Shown here piece after piece: positions 1 to 9,358 of a stretch of DNA of 64,000 nucleotides. Source of the DNA: an uncultured Acetobacteraceae bacterium (GTDB lineage: Bacteria; Pseudomonadota; Alphaproteobacteria; Acetobacterales; Acetobacteraceae); the NCBI GenBank assembly GCA_946476985.1, contig CAMKWS010000003.1, forward strand, positions 1-64,000, read 5' to 3'. Both the position numbers and the translations under genes were made by a program. The number at the start of each line of letters is the position of its first letter. Position 1 is the stretch's first letter. The notes beneath the pieces were generated by a model. That model saw only the letters and a list, made by a program, of their open reading frames with translations, did no database searches and was not told where the DNA came from.

Positions 1-26
1 ACGCTCCATCCGTCCTTCTGAGGCCA

Positions 27-360
27 CGGTTCATCCCCACACGGGTGGGGAACACCCCATAAACCCCAGCCCGTCTGCTAACCACGACGGTTCATCCCCA
101 CACGGGTGGGGAACACGCGCTCCAAATTAAAGATGATGGCACTATATGCGGTTCATCCCCACACGGGTGGGGAACACTGATGTGGAAGGACAGGAAACCG
201 TCACAACCGCGGTTCATCCCCACACGGGTGGGGAACACAAATGGCACCAAATGCCGGTCCACATAACCACCGGTTCATCCCCACACGAGTGGGGAACACG
301 AGTTCTGCAACGCGTCAGTGCCGTATTCATCCGGTTCATCCCCACACGAGTGGGGAACAC
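27..360 (-). CRISPR. Type I-E-like CRISPR array, partial at the left window edge: 6 repeats (27-55, 88-116, 149-177, 210-238, 271-299, 332-360) and 5 complete 32-nt spacers
   Basis: 29-nt repeat CGGTTCATCCCCACACGGGTGGGGAACAC recurs every 61 bp. Its reverse complement GTGTTCCCCACCCGTGTGGGGATGAACCG has the canonical I-E form (GTGTTCCCC...GGGGATGAACCG), so crRNA is probably transcribed leftward. The last two repeats carry ACGAGT instead of ACGGGT. Confidence 0.97.
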
Positions 361-430
361 TCTTCGAATAACCATCTATAATATAAAGCTTATTTTATTA
401 TCAAAGATCCTACCAACTTAAATAAAAATT
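361..430 (-). promoter_or_regulatory. Putative CRISPR leader (AT-rich) next to the rightmost repeat
   Basis: Repeat orientation puts the leader on the right. The AT-rich, ORF-free sequence starts directly after the last repeat. Exact limits unknown. Confidence 0.5.
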
Positions 431-866
431 TAAGATCTATCTTCACCCTAAAGCTTTACCAGCTTTCTGGACCACTCCCAAGCATTCCTCTTGTCCGTAC
501 ATTATCCCTTAGGTGGCCCTCCCGTTAGAACATAATAATGAGGCCTTCCTTTAAGAGGATAATTATATCCACCTAATTGGAGCCATTATCCACATTGTTA
601 TCACCTAATCGTCCACTGTTTCATCCGCCAAAACTGTGGGTAACCTGTTAACCCTCATCACCTTCTAACACTTCAGAAAATTCAAATGTAAACATTATGC
701 TTATAAAATATTAGTATTTATAATATTTTTGATTTCAAAAACAATAAACACTAAATTCTATTTAAAATGGATGAGATTATTTCGTTAATTCATCTACGTT
801 CAACTTCCAATACAAAAAATAAACCTTATTAAAGAAGAATGATAACAATACCTCATTGGGGATATC

Positions 867-2381
867 ATGAAAGAATCTTCTAATAATATTCATTCATTAC
901 AAACAACCATACATAACAATGATTCTTTAGAATCACGATTACAATTCCTCCAATTGGGTGAAAAAGATCGTCAAGCTATAAGCCGCATACGTAAATATAT
1001 TACGAAAGAACTTTCACCATCCCTAGATTACTTTTACGATATCGTTCGTAATACCGAGACAACAAAGGCATTCTTTACAAATGAAGACGCCATACGGCAG
1101 GCTAAAAAAGCCCAAGAAGCACATTGGCAAAGTATTTCTTCCGCTACATTTGATGAGCACTACGCAGCACGTGTCCGCCAAGTAGGCGCAGCACATGCCA
1201 GCATCGGCTTAGACCCTCGCTGGTATATTGATGGCTACGCTATTATTCTTAGCCAGCTCATAAGCCGCATTATCAAAGCTATTTCTCCCAAAACACCACT
1301 TATTCCATCCAAACTTTCCTCAAGCCGCGTCATCCACTCCCTAACTAGCCTCTGTAAAGCAGTCATGCTGGATATGGATTTGACTATCTCGGTCTATTTA
1401 GACGAACAAAAGAAGGCTACAGCTCAATCTCAAGAAAAAATGAGCCAACTAGATGACGCTATCCAAAAAGAGCGTCATTTTGTCACGAACAGTTTTGGTA
1501 AAATGCTCAGCACAATTGCGAGCCAAAATCTCTCGCATCAGATGCATGGGGACTTCCCTACTGCATATGTGCCGATGTTGGACAACCTTAACCAGGCAAT
1601 TACGTCTTTACGCACAACATTACGCTCTGTCAGCCAAGCAACAAACAGCATTGATAACACTGCCGATGAGATTAGCAGCGCAACACAGGACCTCGCCCAA
1701 CGCACAGAACAGCAGGCGGCCTCTGTTGAGAAAACCGCTGCAGCCGTTGAAGAAATCACAGCCGCGGTGTCCTCAACCGAAGCCCGAGTAACAGAAGCCA
1801 ACAAGTTTGTTGATGAATGCCAAGCTATTACAGAACAATTTGGCACAATGATCCGCCGTGCCGCCATAGCGATGAATGAAATTGAGCGCTCAGCTGAGGC
1901 TGTAAATAAAATCACGAATGTCATTTCCAACATCGCCACACAAACCAACCTTCTCGCTCTCAATACTGGAGTTGAGGCCGCTCATGCAGGCGAAGCTGGA
2001 AGTGGTTTTCGTGTACTGGCCCAAGAAATACGCAAGCTTGCCAACCGCGTTGGCGATGCCTCAGATGAAGTGAAAGAATTAATCAGTACATCTCAAAGCC
2101 ATGTCGATGCAGGCTCCACTATTATGAAAGATGCCAGCGAAGCAATTGATACAATCATCTCTAGCGTGGCAAATATCAGTACTCACTTAAAGGCCATCTC
2201 ACGTGCAACATCCGAACAAGCTTCAGCACTGCGCGATGTTAATAATGCTGTCGTCACAATCGACCGCGGCACACGTGAAAACGCCGCTATGGTAGAAGAA
2301 ACATCTGCCGCAACTTCTAATATGGCCAAGCTAACCCGCCAACTGAAGAACCTATTAGGAAAGTTCAAATTGGATGAATAG
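867..2381 (+). CDS. Globin-coupled methyl-accepting chemotaxis protein (soluble, HemAT-like)
   Basis: N-terminal protoglobin-type sensor (..RVRQVGAAHASIGLDPRWYIDGY.. with putative proximal His) followed by an MCP signalling domain (NLLALNTGVEAAHAGEAGSGFRVLAQEIRKLA). No transmembrane segments evident. Confidence 0.88.
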   Translation: MKESSNNIHSLQTTIHNNDSLESRLQFLQLGEKDRQAISRIRKYITKELSPSLDYFYDIVRNTETTKAFFTNEDAIRQAKKAQEAHWQSISSATFDEHYAARVRQVGAAHASIGLDPRWYIDGYAIILSQLISRIIKAISPKTPLIPSKLSSSRVIHSLTSLCKAVMLDMDLTISVYLDEQKKATAQSQEKMSQLDDAIQKERHFVTNSFGKMLSTIASQNLSHQMHGDFPTAYVPMLDNLNQAITSLRTTLRSVSQATNSIDNTADEISSATQDLAQRTEQQAASVEKTAAAVEEITAAVSSTEARVTEANKFVDECQAITEQFGTMIRRAAIAMNEIERSAEAVNKITNVISNIATQTNLLALNTGVEAAHAGEAGSGFRVLAQEIRKLANRVGDASDEVKELISTSQSHVDAGSTIMKDASEAIDTIISSVANISTHLKAISRATSEQASALRDVNNAVVTIDRGTRENAAMVEETSAATSNMAKLTRQLKNLLGKFKLDE

Positions 2382-2404
2382 GCTTATATCAACCATATAT
2401 CCAT

Positions 2405-3883
2405 CTACTCAGGCCGCTGTAACAGACCTACACCATGCGGCCCCATCACTTTAAATATATAGCCGCTTTGTTTTAGCCAGGTCGTAAAGGCATCATACGG
2501 GATAATATAATCTTCTTTACGACCAATAAACGCTATATAATTAAACCTCTTTTCCCGTATTAAATCTCTAATACGATAATCTTGATCGTTCTTTTTAAAC
2601 GCTTCACCTAAATTAAAAACATCTACGGATAAAGGCTGCCCTGCCCAATGGCACAATATCATATCTGTGCATAAGACAGTCCCTGTCTGTTTTTGTACAA
2701 AAGCAATACGTTCCGCCCACACCTGTTTTTGATGGGGTAAAACCGCTAATTCTTTATCTAGTTGTACAAACCGCACTGGCACTAAAAAAAACAACGGCAG
2801 AGATACAATCACGCAGGCTTTGACATAAAGAAGCTGTCCTCTTCGCCCTCCTCCCAGAGTGTCATATTTTGCAAGAACATCTCCACATAGAAGGCTGGCT
2901 GCAATTAATGCATCAAACATGCAATTATAATCGACGCCTTTCCCTAACCCAGATAGGCTTCCTACGATGATAGACAGCACCAAAAAGATACAAAATAATC
3001 CCGTTCGGCGTTGTGCATACCCTCTCCACGCACGACGCAAAACATACGCTCCTCCCACATATAAAAGCCCTATCATCCACACAAGCTCCCGCGGGCCATG
3101 AAAGAAGCGCCCCAAACGAATTTCTCGCTCATGATGAAATATATCTTCTAAAAACCAGTGCCCATAAATTGTGTAAAAACATAAGCCCACCGCTAAAAAT
3201 ACGATGGCACATGCAGCACTCCACACAGGAAAAAATCTTCTATGAAAGAATAAAAGCCAAAGCGATACAGCACATGGCAGTGCTACTAAATTGTGCTTAA
3301 TAAATAAGCCGCATACCATAAGGCATGCAGCGCTACATACAGACCAACTAGAAAGCGCTTGCCCCCTCCTCCCCAGAAGTACCCACAACCCTGACAACAT
3401 AACCAGTTGCGCCAACCACTGTGGGTCATCCATTCCAAAATAATTATGGAATGCTGTAATAGAAGTTAGTAAAAAAATGATCGGTATGTAGATCAAAGCA
3501 CGTGTTTTGCCGTTAAAATTATGAATGATCCGTCCGATTAATATCGCAACAAAAATAATAGAGAGAAAAGCTATTCCTCTCCCAACAAAAACAACATCAC
3601 AACCCAGTATGTTCGCTATCATACCAATCAAAATGAAGGATAACGGTGGGTAATTATTAAAGATAAAACCATCGCGTGCAGGATAAAGACTATACGAGCC
3701 AGCAAAAACTCTACGCGCTAACGTGGCATTCCAGCCTTCATTATAATCTAACGGAATATAGGCCAATAATTCCGGGATACTTAAGGATATCAGGATGAGT
3801 AGAAGGATACCCCAAAGATATACGCTATATTTTGAGACATAGATCGAAAAGCTTTTAATTTTTATAAATGAAAAACAAATCAT
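2405..3883 (-). CDS. Multi-pass membrane protein, GT-C/ArnT-PMT-like glycosyltransferase family
   Basis: Multiple hydrophobic helices; first-loop motif LDYNEGWNATLARRVFAG..YPPLSF resembles GT-C (DE-containing) loops. Confidence 0.55.
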   Translation of the reverse strand: MICFSFIKIKSFSIYVSKYSVYLWGILLLILISLSIPELLAYIPLDYNEGWNATLARRVFAGSYSLYPARDGFIFNNYPPLSFILIGMIANILGCDVVFVGRGIAFLSIIFVAILIGRIIHNFNGKTRALIYIPIIFLLTSITAFHNYFGMDDPQWLAQLVMLSGLWVLLGRRGQALSSWSVCSAACLMVCGLFIKHNLVALPCAVSLWLLFFHRRFFPVWSAACAIVFLAVGLCFYTIYGHWFLEDIFHHEREIRLGRFFHGPRELVWMIGLLYVGGAYVLRRAWRGYAQRRTGLFCIFLVLSIIVGSLSGLGKGVDYNCMFDALIAASLLCGDVLAKYDTLGGGRRGQLLYVKACVIVSLPLFFLVPVRFVQLDKELAVLPHQKQVWAERIAFVQKQTGTVLCTDMILCHWAGQPLSVDVFNLGEAFKKNDQDYRIRDLIREKRFNYIAFIGRKEDYIIPYDAFTTWLKQSGYIFKVMGPHGVGLLQRPE

Positions 3884-3996
3884 TCTATTCTCATTATATA
3901 AATTTACGTACTACAATTTATCTCCCTCAAAAAAATATCACATATTCTTTTTGTTAAAAATTAATTTAATAATCTATCCTCAATAATCCTCTCTAA

Positions 3997-4034
3997 AAAT
4001 AAAACCCAGCGCCATAGCACTGGGTTTTATTTTT
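3997..4034 (-). terminator. Rho-independent terminator of gldA (possibly bidirectional)
   Basis: AAAACCCAGCGccatagCACTGGGTTTTATTTTTT inverted repeat with flanking A/T tracts. Confidence 0.75.
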
Positions 4035-4054
4035 TACCTAATATTACTCAGCTA

Positions 4055-5167
4055 TTACTGAGCAGCGCGATAACGCTCACCCAGTGCATTTGCTGCAACC
4101 ATAGCATCGTACAGATCATCAGGTGTAACTTTGAAAGGCATATTGCCCATCGTATCATTCTTATCGCATGCGATTTCAGCCACTTTGCGCCATTCCGCCT
4201 CGACAAATGTTTTCACACCGAGTTCTTTCAGTGTCAGAGGCAAGCCAGCAGCTTTAACGATACGGACAACTTCCTCAATTTCTTCATCTGGTGCATTTTC
4301 AAGCACAAGCTGTGTTAACAAGCCGAAGACCACTTTCTCGCCATGCTGAGCGTGATGTAGGTCTTCCACCGCTGTCATACCATTATGCACAGCATGTGCC
4401 GCAGCTAGACCACCTGTCTCTGCACCAATACCACTGAGGTAAATAGTTGCTTCAACCATATCTTCCACAGCACGGGTAGAAACCTTGTTGCGTACAGCAT
4501 CCATTGCTTTTTCAACATTAGCGCTGACAACGTCAAAGCACATCTCAGCAAGCCCCAGGCCTGTACGAGATGGTGTTTTACCCACAAGATTAACACCATC
4601 AGCCTTTTGGCAAGCACGTGCTTCAAAGTATGTGGAAAGAGCATCACCCACACCAGCGGCAAAGAAGCGTGCAGGTGCTGCTGCGATGATGCTTGTATCG
4701 GCAATCACTGCATCTGGGTTCTGCGGTAAGAAGAGGTAGCGATCAAACTCGCCCTTTTCTGTATAGATCACTGCCAGAGCGATACATGGAGCATCAGTCG
4801 ATGCAATGGTTGGGTACAGGATCAGAGGCAGTTTGTAGTAATGCGCCACAGCCTTTGTTGTATCGAGCGTCTTACCACCCCCAATACCAACAACAACATT
4901 CGCACCCTGCTTCTGAGCTAGCTCGCCAAGACGTTTAATCTCAGAATCTGTACATTCACGATTAAATTTCTCTGCCGAGCCTTTAAGACCAGCTTTTTCC
5001 AAGCCCGCAATGGATTCCGTTTTAACACGATCAACAATGAACTCATCGCTGATAATAAAGGCGTTATCACCAAAGTCTTTTACAAAGTCATGCATCTGAG
5101 CCAATAGGCCCGTGCCAACAATAAATTTTTTAGGGGAGGTAACAGTGCGAGGGGTTTTCTCAACCAT
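4055..5167 (-). CDS. gldA: Glycerol dehydrogenase (iron-type ADH superfamily)
   Basis: Motifs VVGIGGGKTLDTTKAVAHYYKLPLILYPTIASTDAPCIALAVIYTEKGEF and FFAAGVGDALSTYFEARAC. Confidence 0.92.
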   Translation of the reverse strand: MVEKTPRTVTSPKKFIVGTGLLAQMHDFVKDFGDNAFIISDEFIVDRVKTESIAGLEKAGLKGSAEKFNRECTDSEIKRLGELAQKQGANVVVGIGGGKTLDTTKAVAHYYKLPLILYPTIASTDAPCIALAVIYTEKGEFDRYLFLPQNPDAVIADTSIIAAAPARFFAAGVGDALSTYFEARACQKADGVNLVGKTPSRTGLGLAEMCFDVVSANVEKAMDAVRNKVSTRAVEDMVEATIYLSGIGAETGGLAAAHAVHNGMTAVEDLHHAQHGEKVVFGLLTQLVLENAPDEEIEEVVRIVKAAGLPLTLKELGVKTFVEAEWRKVAEIACDKNDTMGNMPFKVTPDDLYDAMVAANALGERYRAAQ

Positions 5168-5452
5168 GCCTAAGAACTCCTTAAAGCATATTCAAATACT
5201 TAGTACCCTTTCACGTTACGCTCCTGCACAGTCATTGGCTAGTCATCGACACTATTTTTAAAACATGCCAGCATGTATTAAAGCGCATAGGTGCCTTAGA
5301 AAATTGAAAACATGAGAAACGATCTCATCTTCACGAAATGAGAATATTTAAAACAACAAATAAATAAAAAATGATTTATTTTAGAAAATATTATAAAAAT
5401 AAATCTATGAAAAAATATTCCCATTTTTATTTGAAGACCATTTTAATCCCAA

Positions 5453-5484
5453 TTCAAAAAAGCCCTCCTCTCTGAAAGGAGGGC
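5453..5484 (-). terminator. Rho-independent terminator downstream of panC
   Basis: GCCCTCCTctctgaaAGGAGGGC hairpin followed on the minus strand by a T tract. Confidence 0.8.
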
Positions 5485-5491
5485 CCCCTCT

Positions 5492-6325
5492 TCATGGTAA
5501 AAGGGGTAGATTATCAATCAACCGGACAGCCCCTAAATGCACAGCCAAAAGGGCAAGAGCGTTGCCTGTAATCTGCTCTTCGGGCTCAAATGTTTCTGGA
5601 TTTACGATTGTTGCGTAGTCAATCTCGCTTAGCCCGGCCTCAAGCAACACTTGCTTCATAGCTGCTTCCAACACCGCACGGGACCGCTCCCCTCCATGCA
5701 CTAAGGTCTGAGCTACACATAACGCCTTATAAAGAGCAGGTGCTTTTGCCCGTTCCGCCGCAGTTAAGCGTGCATTTCGGCTGGAGTAAGCAAGCCCATC
5801 CTCTTCTCGCCATGTCGGCATGGTCTTGATCTCAACGGAGATATCCAAATCCTGCACAAAGCGCTTAATAACAGCGCATTGTTGAGCATCTTTTTGCCCA
5901 AAATATGCTTTCTGAGGGGCGATGATATTAAAAAATTTTGTTAAAACTGTCGCCACACCAGCAAAATGCCCAGGGCGGGATGCCCCTTCCATCTTCAGGG
6001 CCACATCTTTAACTTCAACTGAGGTCGCAAATCCTGAGGGATAAAGCTCAGATACCTCAGGAATAAACACCATATCCACACCCTCGCGAGCAAGTAAGGC
6101 TTTATCTTGCTCTATTGCGCGAGGATAATTGGCTAAATCATCTGGCGAGCCAAATTGTATAGGGTTCACAAAAAGACTGACAATAACAGCATCATTCTCA
6201 GCCTTCGCCTTCCGTACCAGTGAGAGATGCCCCTCATGAAGAAAGCCCATTGTCGGCACAAATCCCACCGTACCAAATGCCGCACGCACCTTCCGCATCT
6301 CTTGAACTGTCGTGCATACCTTCAT
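5492..6325 (-). CDS. panC: Pantoate--beta-alanine ligase
   Basis: GFVPTMGFLHEGHLSLVRKAKAENDAVIVSLFVNPIQF; FGQKDAQQCAVIKRFVQDL. Confidence 0.96.
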   Translation of the reverse strand: MKVCTTVQEMRKVRAAFGTVGFVPTMGFLHEGHLSLVRKAKAENDAVIVSLFVNPIQFGSPDDLANYPRAIEQDKALLAREGVDMVFIPEVSELYPSGFATSVEVKDVALKMEGASRPGHFAGVATVLTKFFNIIAPQKAYFGQKDAQQCAVIKRFVQDLDISVEIKTMPTWREEDGLAYSSRNARLTAAERAKAPALYKALCVAQTLVHGGERSRAVLEAAMKQVLLEAGLSEIDYATIVNPETFEPEEQITGNALALLAVHLGAVRLIDNLPLLP

Positions 6326-6531
6326 AACAAAACATCCCTTTGTGGTAAGGTGTGTTGAATGCCCCCACCCTACTTTTCACGAACAACCTCAACCCATATA
6401 CGCATAGGCTATCTTTGCACTACCAGATTCTATTCTCGTTAGAAAACTCTCCTATATTTTCTGGGAATAGACCGTAAAAAACCATCCCCTCCCCGCTGAC
6501 AAAACCTCACGATCATGGCAATGAACACTCC

Positions 6532-7761
6532 ATGACACACGCCGCTTCTTCCTCCCTACACATTGCCATTATAGGTGCTGGCCCTGCTGGCTTATTCGCA
6601 GCCGAGCAATTAGGGAAGCAGGGCCATCAAGTTCATATCTACGACCATATGGCACGCCCAGGGCGTAAATTCCTTATGGCAGGCCGCAGCGGTCTAAATC
6701 TGACACATAACGAACCCTTTAAGGGTTTCATCTCCCGCTATGCAGCCGCAAGCACATGGCTAGAACCCGCCCTCACCGCCTTTCCCCCTACGGCTCTACG
6801 CCACTGGGCTGAAGAACTAGGGCATGAGTGCTTTGTTGGCAGCTCTGGAAAAGTCTTTCTTAAAGACTATAAAGCTTCCCCCCTCCTGCGTAGCTGGCTC
6901 CAGCGCTTACAGGGATTATCTGTCCAATTTCATCCCCGCCATAGGCTAAAGGCTCTAAACGGTTTAGAGCTCACCTTCCAAACGCCACGCGGCGAACAAA
7001 CCCATAAAGCCGTAGCCATTATCCTCGCACTTGGAGGAAGCAGCTGGGCACGACTAGGGAGTGACGGGCAATGGGCGCAGCTTCTCTCAGAACATTGTGC
7101 ATCTTTTGCACCATCTAATTGCGGCTTCATGCCAGATTGGCCAATGGAATTTCTTACACGTCATGAAGGTGCAACACTGCGTGGTGTTTCCCTCACCTAT
7201 GCAGGGCAAACTAAAAGAGGCGATCTCATCATCACGCCTCGTGGGATTGAAGGCGCACCTCTTTACGCTCTATCCCCTCTTCTGCGAGAGAAACTGACCA
7301 CAGAGCACGCAACCCTCACGCTAAATCTACGCCCCACCCTTTCTATAGAGCAGATCACCGCACGCCTTGCCCAACAACGCCTGCGCGAGAGCCGTAGCAA
7401 TAAACTCCGCAAAGCATTCAAGCTTGATAAACCCGCACGAGAGCTTCTCAATCTTCTTGCGCCAGAAGCCCGTACAGTATCTGAGCTAACTTCCGCCATT
7501 ACGGCATTACCCCTTACTCTTACCGCACCCGCAGCACTGGACCGTGCTATTTCCACCGCTGGGGGCGTGCGCCAGACAAGCCTTAATGACGCCTATATGT
7601 TCCACCACCAGCCCGGCCTTTTTGCTTGCGGCGAAATGCTTGATTGGGAAGCCCCAACGGGGGGATATCTCCTACAAGGGTGTTTTTCTACGGCTTATGT
7701 ATGTGCAAAAGGCGTTCATCACTGGCTCTCTGCGTCATTGCCAGGTAAAATAGAATCATGA
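6532..7761 (+). CDS. NAD(P)/FAD-dependent oxidoreductase, HI0933/BaiN-like flavoprotein
   Basis: IAIIGAGPAGLFAAEQLGKQGHQVHIYDHMARPGRKFLMAGRSGLNLTHNE; C-terminal GLFACGEMLDWEAPTGGYLLQGCFSTA. Confidence 0.9.
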   Translation: MTHAASSSLHIAIIGAGPAGLFAAEQLGKQGHQVHIYDHMARPGRKFLMAGRSGLNLTHNEPFKGFISRYAAASTWLEPALTAFPPTALRHWAEELGHECFVGSSGKVFLKDYKASPLLRSWLQRLQGLSVQFHPRHRLKALNGLELTFQTPRGEQTHKAVAIILALGGSSWARLGSDGQWAQLLSEHCASFAPSNCGFMPDWPMEFLTRHEGATLRGVSLTYAGQTKRGDLIITPRGIEGAPLYALSPLLREKLTTEHATLTLNLRPTLSIEQITARLAQQRLRESRSNKLRKAFKLDKPARELLNLLAPEARTVSELTSAITALPLTLTAPAALDRAISTAGGVRQTSLNDAYMFHHQPGLFACGEMLDWEAPTGGYLLQGCFSTAYVCAKGVHHWLSASLPGKIES

Positions 7762-9218
7762 CGTCATCAACTTTTGGACCCATTCTCCTCGGCACGACAC
7801 CTCGTGGCGAAAATGCGTATATTGACCTCCCAGAACTTCTGGCCACCCGTTTATTGGTGCAGGGGAATTCTGGCTCAGGAAAATCTCACCTTTTGCGCCG
7901 CTTGTTGGAGCAGAGTGCGAATCTTGTCCAACAAGTTATCATCGACCCAGAAGGCGATTTCGTCACTCTGGCCGAGAAATATGACCACCTCGTTATTGAG
8001 ACAGATACACAATCAGAAGCGAGCTTACGTGCTGCGGGAGAACGCGTGCGCACACATCGTGCTTCCGTTGTGCTAAATTTGGAACAAAGCGAACCGGAAG
8101 GGCAGCTGCGCTCTGTCGGCGCATTTCTCTCTGGTATGTTTGAAGCCCCACGGGCTTATTGGTATCCTGTCCTGATCGTTGTGGATGAAGCACAGCTTTT
8201 TGCCCCTATTGCTGGGGGCGATACGTCTGACGAAGCACGACGTCTCTCTCTTAATGCGATGACAAACCTTATGTGCCGTGGGCGCAAACGTGGCATGGCA
8301 GGCATTATCGCCACACAACGTTTGGCAAAACTGGCGAAGAATGTCGCGGCAGAGGCTTCCAATTTTCTTATGGGGCGTACCTTCCTCGATATCGACATGA
8401 CCCGTGCCGCCGATCTCCTTGGTATGGAACGTAGAGCAGCCGAGAGCTTTCGAGACCTCTCCCGCGGGCAATTTATGTCTCTTGGACCAGCTCTCTCTCG
8501 GCGGCCACAACGTGTTACCATCGGCCCAGTAGAAACAGCGAGCCATGCTGGCGGCCCTGCCCTTATGCCGCTGGAACAACCTAATGTTCCAGTTGAAGAA
8601 TTACGTGACCTCATTCTTCAACCCGTTGCAGAACCCACACCACGTATCCGCAAAGAACCTCCACCACCCAAGCCGGACCTTCTCGCCCAACTAGATGCCT
8701 TCGGGGCAAGCCGTGCTGCAGAAGAACAACAGCAAGCGGCCCAAACTAATGAAGCCAACCCAGAACAAATATGGGACCTTGTGGCGCAAATAGGTCAAGA
8801 TAAAGAAGCCGCCTATCGCCCTCTCGCGACATTATATCAAGACTTCCAAATGAGGGCGCGCCTCGCTGGCTTTTCTCGCCATGTATTAGATATGGCCAGC
8901 TTCCAAACCATGCTGAGTACCATTCGTTGTGGTATAGACCGTGAGCGAGCAGAAAGTGACGATTGGCAAGATATTCAACAACGTGCGGGAAACTTGCCAG
9001 AGGATATTCAACCGGTTTACTTCCTCCTCGCCCGTGCCGCGATGGACAACCAACCTTGCCCAGATGATGCAGCACTTGCCCAAGCTTATGGAACGCACTC
9101 ACTCGGTAGAGCCCGCCGCCAACTTACATATTTGGAAGAATGTGAGGCTATTATTTTACAAGGCACCGGCGCTAACCGCCGTGTAGCCATCATTGGCCCT
9201 GGCTGGCAAACAGCCTGA
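7758..9218 (+). CDS. HerA/DUF87-like P-loop ATPase
   Basis: Walker A LLVQGNSGSGKSHLLRRLLEQ, Walker B VLIVVDEAQLFAP; 4-nt overlap with the upstream flavoprotein. Confidence 0.82.
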   Translation: MTSSTFGPILLGTTPRGENAYIDLPELLATRLLVQGNSGSGKSHLLRRLLEQSANLVQQVIIDPEGDFVTLAEKYDHLVIETDTQSEASLRAAGERVRTHRASVVLNLEQSEPEGQLRSVGAFLSGMFEAPRAYWYPVLIVVDEAQLFAPIAGGDTSDEARRLSLNAMTNLMCRGRKRGMAGIIATQRLAKLAKNVAAEASNFLMGRTFLDIDMTRAADLLGMERRAAESFRDLSRGQFMSLGPALSRRPQRVTIGPVETASHAGGPALMPLEQPNVPVEELRDLILQPVAEPTPRIRKEPPPPKPDLLAQLDAFGASRAAEEQQQAAQTNEANPEQIWDLVAQIGQDKEAAYRPLATLYQDFQMRARLAGFSRHVLDMASFQTMLSTIRCGIDRERAESDDWQDIQQRAGNLPEDIQPVYFLLARAAMDNQPCPDDAALAQAYGTHSLGRARRQLTYLEECEAIILQGTGANRRVAIIGPGWQTA

Positions 9219-9291
9219 TCCCCTTATCTTTACGCTCCTAGGGCGAGATTACCCTCATCCCACGCGTAAAATATGATGATCTGCACGACCC

Positions 9292-9326
9292 AAAAAATGG
9301 CGGGGGAAGCCCCCGCCATTAAAATG
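9292..9326 (-). terminator. Terminator at the end of the pentose-phosphate operon
   Basis: AAAAAATGGCGGGGGaaGCCCCCGCCATTAAAA hairpin. Confidence 0.8.
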
Positions 9327-9358
9327 CTCATAATGAGCGCCTTCACGGCAGAGTTTTA

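Noticed and set aside
399-411. IHF site in the presumed CRISPR leader
   Set aside because: TATCAA matches the first half of WATCAANNNNTTR but the TTR half is absent; too weak to call.
146-421. 91-aa ORF in the ORF track
   Set aside because: It is a translation of the CRISPR repeats (periodic RFIPTRVGNT / HPHTGGEH), not a protein-coding gene.
430-680. Possible degenerate cas2 or other cas remnant on the minus strand next to the leader
   Set aside because: Translating all three minus frames gave only short, stop-interrupted peptides with no Cas2-like motif.
8073-8614. Long antisense ORFs (168 and 152 aa) opposite the HerA-like gene, and similar shadow ORFs elsewhere
   Set aside because: Codon-shadow ORFs opposite well-supported genes; no motifs, no RBS, inconsistent with operon structure.
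7758-9218. Sir2-HerA or HerA-NurA-type defence module
   Set aside because: No Sir2, NurA or nuclease neighbour; the partner is a flavoprotein, so a defence call is unsupported.
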